Below are positions 52,791 to 56,763 of a DNA stretch of 56,763 nucleotides, piece after piece. Source of the stretch: Sinorhizobium terangae. GTDB taxonomy: Bacteria > Pseudomonadota > Alphaproteobacteria > Rhizobiales > Rhizobiaceae. Both the position numbers and the translations under genes were made by a program. The DNA lies in NCBI RefSeq assembly GCF_009601505.1, contig NZ_WITC01000119.1:1-56763 (forward strand), written 5' to 3'. The notes beneath the pieces were generated by a model. The model ran no database searches and was not told where the DNA came from. It worked only from the letters and a program-made list of their open reading frames with translations. Within the stretch, counting starts at the first letter, position 1; each line of letters starts with the position of its first letter.

Positions 52791-53285
52791 ATGATTCAGA
52801 AATCCATCGCAGGCCGTCTGTCGTTGGCCGCCGTTGCGGCGCTCGGACTCTTCGCAAGCACACTCGCGGCGCCATTGGCCATGGCCGGGGAATGCCCCAA
52901 GGACCAGATCGCAGCAAATGCCATGGCGCCCGGCGCCACGACGCCTGAAGGCGTGACCGACGAAGTCCTCGCGTCCATCGATCTTTCCTCGAAGGGAAGC
53001 GCGTGGGAAGGGAATGCGCTGCGGCTGCGCAAGCTGGTCGTCCAGCCGGGCGGCATCGTGCCGTGGCATTCGCACGACGCGCGTCCCGCCAACATTCTGG
53101 TCGTGGAAGGCACGATCACGGAATATCGCAGCAGTTGCAAAGTCCCGATCGAACACAAGGCGGGTGAAGTCACTGCCGAATTCGGCGATCTTGCCCATTG
53201 GTGGAAGAACAACGGCGCGAAGCCGGCCGTGCTCTATTCGGCAGATATCCTGCCGCCGATGGCCAGCGACGCCGACACCATGTGA
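52791..53285 (+). CDS. Periplasmic cupin-domain protein
   Basis: This 164-aa protein has a Sec signal peptide (ends LAAPLAMAGE, near residue 32) and a single cupin barrel with LVVQPGGIVPWHSHDARPAN, the His-containing metal motif, then EGTITEYR and GDLAHWWKNNG. It is probably a small periplasmic metal- or ligand-binding protein; the substrate is unknown. AAGGAGAACC precedes ATG 52791. A hairpin lies between it and the MFS gene. Confidence 0.88.
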   Translation: MIQKSIAGRLSLAAVAALGLFASTLAAPLAMAGECPKDQIAANAMAPGATTPEGVTDEVLASIDLSSKGSAWEGNALRLRKLVVQPGGIVPWHSHDARPANILVVEGTITEYRSSCKVPIEHKAGEVTAEFGDLAHWWKNNGAKPAVLYSADILPPMASDADTM

Positions 53286-53316
53286 TCTCACGGCACGCCG
53301 AATATCAACCCAACCC

Positions 53317-53348
53317 GGACGTTTCCCGCCATCGGGCCGGAAACGTCC
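53317..53348 (+). terminator. Hairpin between the cupin and MFS genes
   Basis: This is a perfect 10-bp stem, GGACGTTTCC/GGAAACGTCC, with a 12-base loop and no U-tract. It lies in the 83-bp gap just before the MFS ribosome-binding site. It may uncouple or attenuate expression. Confidence 0.5.
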
Positions 53349-53368
53349 CCGCTTCAGGAGGACAGGCG

Positions 53369-54628
53369 ATGGCGAATCCCGACCGCGCCACGGTGCCGGT
53401 ATCCGTCTCCGTTCTGGCAAATCCGATAGCCGACCGCTGGCACTTCGGCATCATTGCGCTCATAGCATTCCTGACGCTCGTCGATCTCTTCGCCACCCAG
53501 GCAATCCTGCCGTCCCTGCAGGCGCAGTTCGACGTCAGCCGCGCGACGATGGGCTTCGCAGTCAATGCCAGCACCTTCGGCATGGCGGCCGCCAGCCTTG
53601 CCGTCGGTATTTTTGGGCGCAACCTGGACCGGCGGAACGGCATCTGGATCAGTCTCGCACTGCTTGCCGTACCGACTGTGTTGCTCTCAACAACCCGAGA
53701 CATCGCGATCTTCGCTGGCCTGCGTGTGGCGCAGGGCCTGTGCATGGCGACCGCCTTCACCCTCACCATGGCCTACCTTGCGGAGCATTCTCCGGCTGAG
53801 CGGGCAACGGGCGCGCTTGCGGCCTACGTCACCGGCAATGTCGCCAGCAACCTCTTCGGCCGCATTCTCTCGGCTGCGGTTGCCGATCTCGGCGGACTGT
53901 CGATCAACTTCCAAACCTTCGCGCTTCTCAACCTGGCGGGCGCGGCCCTCGTCTGGACCACATTGAAGAGAACGGCGCACATGATGCCGGACCGGCGAAT
54001 GCGGAGCAACGGGAGCTGGCGCTTGGTGCTCGGCAATCGGCGGCTGCAAAGCGTGCTCGCCATCGGTTTCCTGATCCTCTTCGTGTTCATAGGGACTTAC
54101 ACCTATGTCAACTTCCAGCTCGTCGAGCTCGGGCTTTCGCCGATGCAACTCGGCCTCGTCTATTTCGTTTTCCTGCCATCGCTGTTCACGACGCCGCTCG
54201 GCGGATTGATTTCGCGTCGCTTGGGTGACGGAGCCGGCATTGTGCTCACGCTCTTCCTCGCCGTTCTCGGGCTCATCGCCCTGTTCAGCAACAGCCTCGC
54301 CGTGGTCCTTGTAGGCCTTGCCATGGTCGCCGTCGGCACGTTTCTCGCGCAGGCGCTTGCAACCAGTCAGGTCGGCCGCATCGCCGAGAGTGAGAAGGCA
54401 ACAGCAAGCGGCACCTATCTCGCTTCCTATTACACGGGCGGGCTCTTCGGGAGCCTGGTGGTCGGGCAGATCTACGATCGGTTCGGATGGAGCATTTCAG
54501 TCCTGACGCTCGTCGCAACGCTTGTGCTCGCCATGCTTTTTGCCGTCCCGTTGCGGGCCATGTGGTCCAGTTATCGAAACAGACAAGAGACGGCATTACC
54601 AAATCGCAGCAGACAGCCGCATTCTTGA
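53369..54628 (+). CDS. MFS transporter
   Basis: This 419-aa protein has about 12 membrane segments and MFS signature loops (GRNLDRRNGIWISLALLAVP; RVAQGLCMATAFTLTMAYLA in the fifth-helix region). It resembles YnfM/AraJ-type exporters. ATG 53369 follows CAGGAGGACAGG; the longer frame upstream overlaps the cupin gene. The substrate is unknown; its company with a periplasmic cupin and a DUF302 protein hints at efflux of a toxic small molecule. Confidence 0.92.
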   Translation: MANPDRATVPVSVSVLANPIADRWHFGIIALIAFLTLVDLFATQAILPSLQAQFDVSRATMGFAVNASTFGMAAASLAVGIFGRNLDRRNGIWISLALLAVPTVLLSTTRDIAIFAGLRVAQGLCMATAFTLTMAYLAEHSPAERATGALAAYVTGNVASNLFGRILSAAVADLGGLSINFQTFALLNLAGAALVWTTLKRTAHMMPDRRMRSNGSWRLVLGNRRLQSVLAIGFLILFVFIGTYTYVNFQLVELGLSPMQLGLVYFVFLPSLFTTPLGGLISRRLGDGAGIVLTLFLAVLGLIALFSNSLAVVLVGLAMVAVGTFLAQALATSQVGRIAESEKATASGTYLASYYTGGLFGSLVVGQIYDRFGWSISVLTLVATLVLAMLFAVPLRAMWSSYRNRQETALPNRSRQPHS

Positions 54629-54664
54629 AGGAGCCCGTTGGGGGCCAGAGAGAGGAGCTTTACA

Positions 54665-55147
54665 ATGATGCAGATCAGCAATGCAGTAGGGTTGGCCGCC
54701 CTGATCGCCACCACGATCACGGCATCGGCTCAAGTTTCGACGACAGAGGCCGCAGACAGGGACGGCATAGTCACGGTCAAGAGCCGCTATTCGGTCAGCG
54801 AGACGGTGAACCGCATCAGGCGCAGCGTCGAGGAAAAAGGGATCACCCTCTTCGGCGTCATCGACCAGGCCAAGCTCGGCAACGCCGCAGGCAACGAGGT
54901 GCGTCCGTCGCGCCTGGTGATGTTCGGCAATCCGGCGCTTGGCACGACCTTTATTACCGCCAATCCGCTCGCCGGACTTGACTGGCCAGTTCGGGTCCTC
55001 GTGTATCAGGCGAAGGACGGATCCGTCTACGCCGCCTACACCGATTTTGACTGGATCGCAAAACGCCATCGAATTTCGAGTCGGGGCCGCGAGTTCGCCA
55101 TGGCGTCGCAGGTGGTCGAAGCTGTCACAGCAATCGTTAAGGAATAG
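54665..55147 (+). CDS. Exported DUF302 protein
   Basis: This 160-aa protein has a signal peptide (ALIATTITASAQV) and a DUF302 domain: TVKSRYSVSETVNRIRRSVE, GITLFGVIDQAKLGNAAG, then PSRLVMFGNPALGTTFI and LPVRVLVYQ-like WPVRVLVYQ. Function is unknown; the fold is a small alpha/beta domain. It follows the MFS gene after 36 bp with a GAGAGGAGC ribosome-binding site, so the three genes probably form an operon. Confidence 0.9.
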   Translation: MMQISNAVGLAALIATTITASAQVSTTEAADRDGIVTVKSRYSVSETVNRIRRSVEEKGITLFGVIDQAKLGNAAGNEVRPSRLVMFGNPALGTTFITANPLAGLDWPVRVLVYQAKDGSVYAAYTDFDWIAKRHRISSRGREFAMASQVVEAVTAIVKE

Positions 55148-55402
55148 ATGCGGCCAGAGCGCTCGTCCTCGTCTCCTTCTCCAGGAGCCGGCGAGCGCTT
55201 CTGCACGTCTCCATCGACGGGCGTGAAGGCACTCGATGAGAGGGCCTCGGCCATTGGGAGCTCGCCTTGAACATGGGGTAATCGCGGGCGGTTCACCCCG
55301 TAACCCTTCTCTCGGCAATAGCTGGCATGGGTGGTTGCCCCCGGTAAGATGGAAATACGGGCTCACGATTGGAACCGGGCCCAACATCAAATGGAGGCAA
55401 CC
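55148..55402 (+). other. Non-coding left flank of the IS110-family transposase
   Basis: This is about 255 bp without a gene. The part nearest the transposase (about 55270-55402) looks like IS110 leader sequence, including the GGCCCAACATCAAATGGAGG ribosome-binding region. In IS110 elements the 5' non-coding end can encode a bridge/seek RNA. I cannot define its ends. Confidence 0.45.
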
Positions 55403-56434
55403 ATGGACCAATATATTGGGCTTGATGTTTCGTTGAAAGATACTGCGATCTCAATCCGGCAGGATGGGAAACGGGTCTGGCGAGGGAAATGTCCTTCTGA
55501 TCCAAAGGCTCTGGCTCAGATGATTTCCAAGCATGCCCCGCAAGCAAAACGAGTTGTATTCGAGACCGGCCCATTATCGACGTGGTTCTATCATGCGCTG
55601 ACAGCCGAAGGGCTTCCCGCGATTTGTATAGAAGCTCGGCACGCGCAAAAGGTGCTGAATGAGACGCTCAACAAGACTGACGCCAATGATGCGGATGGCT
55701 TGGCGCAGTTGGCCGAAGCCGGCTTTTACAAGGCAGTTCGAGTAAAGGCTTTCGATAGCATGCTAACACGCACACTGGTGGCGGCGCGCAATCAGCTTTT
55801 GAGCATCTCCAAGCAGCTCAGCAACCAGATACGCGGCCTGATGAAGACGTTCGGTCTCATCGTGCCCAAGGGGGCGGGCCGGGTATTTGATGCCAATGTG
55901 AGGGGACTGCTGGATGGAAATGCTGGACTGGAGCTAGTTGTATTGCCCCTGCTCGAGGCGTGGCGCGACATACGCAGGCATGCCGCCAATCTTGATCATC
56001 AGGTGCTCGGAGCGGCGAGGGAGAGCCAGGCTACAAAGCTTCTGATGACGATTCCGGGTGTTGGCGCTGTCACGGCCGTCTCCTACATTGCAGCGATCGA
56101 GGATCCTGTAAACTTCCGGACGTCGCGCTCTGTCGGCGCCTGGCTCGGGCTGACGACGCGGCGCTATCAGTCGGGCGAGATCGACTATGATGGCCATATC
56201 TCGCGACGAGGTGACGGTCAGCTGCGGGGATTACTTTACGAGGCGGCGACCGTCCTCCTCACGAGAACCAGTCGCCGCGCCGAATGCAGTCTCAAAACAT
56301 GGGGGCTGAAGCTGCGTGAGCGCTTGGGCTTCAGGCGTGCAGCGGTTGCCGTTGCGCGAAAGCTTGCCGTCATCATGCACAGCATGCTTAAAACCGGCGA
56401 AGTGTTCAACGCATTGGCTGGCGATCCCGCATAA
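55403..56434 (+). CDS. IS110-family transposase
   Basis: This 343-aa DEDD-type recombinase has the N-terminal RuvC-like domain (MDQYIGLDVSLKDTAISIRQ, FETGPLSTWFYHAL, KTDANDADGLAQLA). Its C-terminal Transposase_20 domain has IPGVGAVTAVSYIAAI, the catalytic Ser region near FRTSRSVGAWLGLTTRR, and RRGDGQLRGLLYEAA. ATG 55403 follows GGAGGCAACC; the frame extends upstream. It is intact. IS110 elements lack classical inverted repeats and target duplications, so I cannot fix the element's ends by eye. Confidence 0.95.
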   Translation: MDQYIGLDVSLKDTAISIRQDGKRVWRGKCPSDPKALAQMISKHAPQAKRVVFETGPLSTWFYHALTAEGLPAICIEARHAQKVLNETLNKTDANDADGLAQLAEAGFYKAVRVKAFDSMLTRTLVAARNQLLSISKQLSNQIRGLMKTFGLIVPKGAGRVFDANVRGLLDGNAGLELVVLPLLEAWRDIRRHAANLDHQVLGAARESQATKLLMTIPGVGAVTAVSYIAAIEDPVNFRTSRSVGAWLGLTTRRYQSGEIDYDGHISRRGDGQLRGLLYEAATVLLTRTSRRAECSLKTWGLKLRERLGFRRAAVAVARKLAVIMHSMLKTGEVFNALAGDPA

Positions 56435-56763
56435 GCGAAAAAGCTGGCCTCCTTGCCTCAGTGGCTCAGGAGACACTGGGAGTCCCTGCTGTGGACGTGG
56501 GTCGGGTCATTCCGTCGTATCCGTCGTAGCTCGATCGAGACTGCGCCTTGAACATAGGAAGACCCACCCTGCGAAAACCCATCATGCGGCGACCGCGTGT
56601 CGACCGCGGAGACAACCCTGCTCCCGGCAGTGGACGAGTTTGCAAAAAAAAGGATGCAAGCTCCCCACAATCAAGAAAAGATGTCGCGCTGCATGCTCCG
56701 CAACACGGCAACAAAGTAGGGTGTTCGAAATTCGCTTGACCCCGAGCATGCGATTAGACAACG
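56435..56763. other. Window end, right flank of the IS110 transposase
   Basis: This is about 330 bp with no gene I can support. The short frames on either strand lack family features. It probably includes the right end of the IS110 element and the start of other insertion-related sequence. Confidence 0.4.

Overview
The window reads as an accessory replicon, probably a megaplasmid, of a Rhizobiaceae bacterium. A Sinorhizobium/Ensifer fredii-like organism is most plausible. That placement is inference from a rhizobial-type (Rhc) type III secretion system (T3SS) with a split secretin, a RIME-like mosaic repeat, a DUF982 protein, a CIRCE-controlled accessory groESL and several rhizobial insertion sequences (IS). 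No rRNA, tRNA, replication gene or CRISPR array was seen.

Layout. 1-1300 is the 3' end of a nonribosomal peptide synthetase (NRPS) gene with a C-terminal thioesterase. 1387-5830 is an IS graveyard: a frameshifted IS30-family remnant, then an IS630-family element split by an intact IS66-family element with a perfect 8-bp target duplication. 5985-8380 is a compact, lower-GC three-gene operon with a ComEC-like metallo-beta-lactamase protein and two proteins I do not recognise; its function is unknown. 8381-9464 is mostly empty apart from a LysR remnant.

9465-25536 is a T3SS locus in three transcription units. The main unit (25536 to 17164, minus strand) begins with a GH12 endoglucanase/xyloglucanase-like gene without a Sec signal and continues sctI-J-K-L-N-Q-R-S-T-U. 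A short plus-strand unit encodes the secretin N-terminal half (rhcC1) and an SctO-like protein. A second minus-strand unit encodes a 55-aa pilin/needle candidate, SctD, SctV and a 1070-aa HrpK/HrpF-like translocator. SctU stops just before its NPTH autocleavage site, and no secretin core (RhcC2) is present, so the machine is incomplete as seen here or uses parts encoded elsewhere.

26040-33756 is a proteostasis/envelope-stress island: a degenerate Hsp20 gene with a ROSE-like leader, then CIRCE-groES-groEL, a Deg/HtrA protease, a NEW3-domain membrane protein, a two-gene ABC-2 transporter and a DUF982 protein. 33978-42730 is a fructan/difructose-anhydride utilisation operon (ABC importer, GH91 beta-helix enzyme, GH32 fructosidase) with a divergent LacI regulator and three phased operator copies. 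42895-43072 is a second remnant of the same IS30-family element, opposite in orientation to the first.

43129-49274 holds a class III nucleotide cyclase, a DUF3307 protein and a bufferin-type (gig-like) copper/metal-response operon (bufA1-bufB-bufC-doxX) extended by an NDH-2 dehydrogenase. 49422-51567 holds a terminator, a RIME-like repeat, a patatin phospholipase and a 3-hydroxybutyrate dehydrogenase. 51743-55147 is a LysR regulator, a periplasmic cupin, an MFS exporter and a DUF302 protein. The window closes with an IS110-family transposase and about 330 bp of unassigned sequence.
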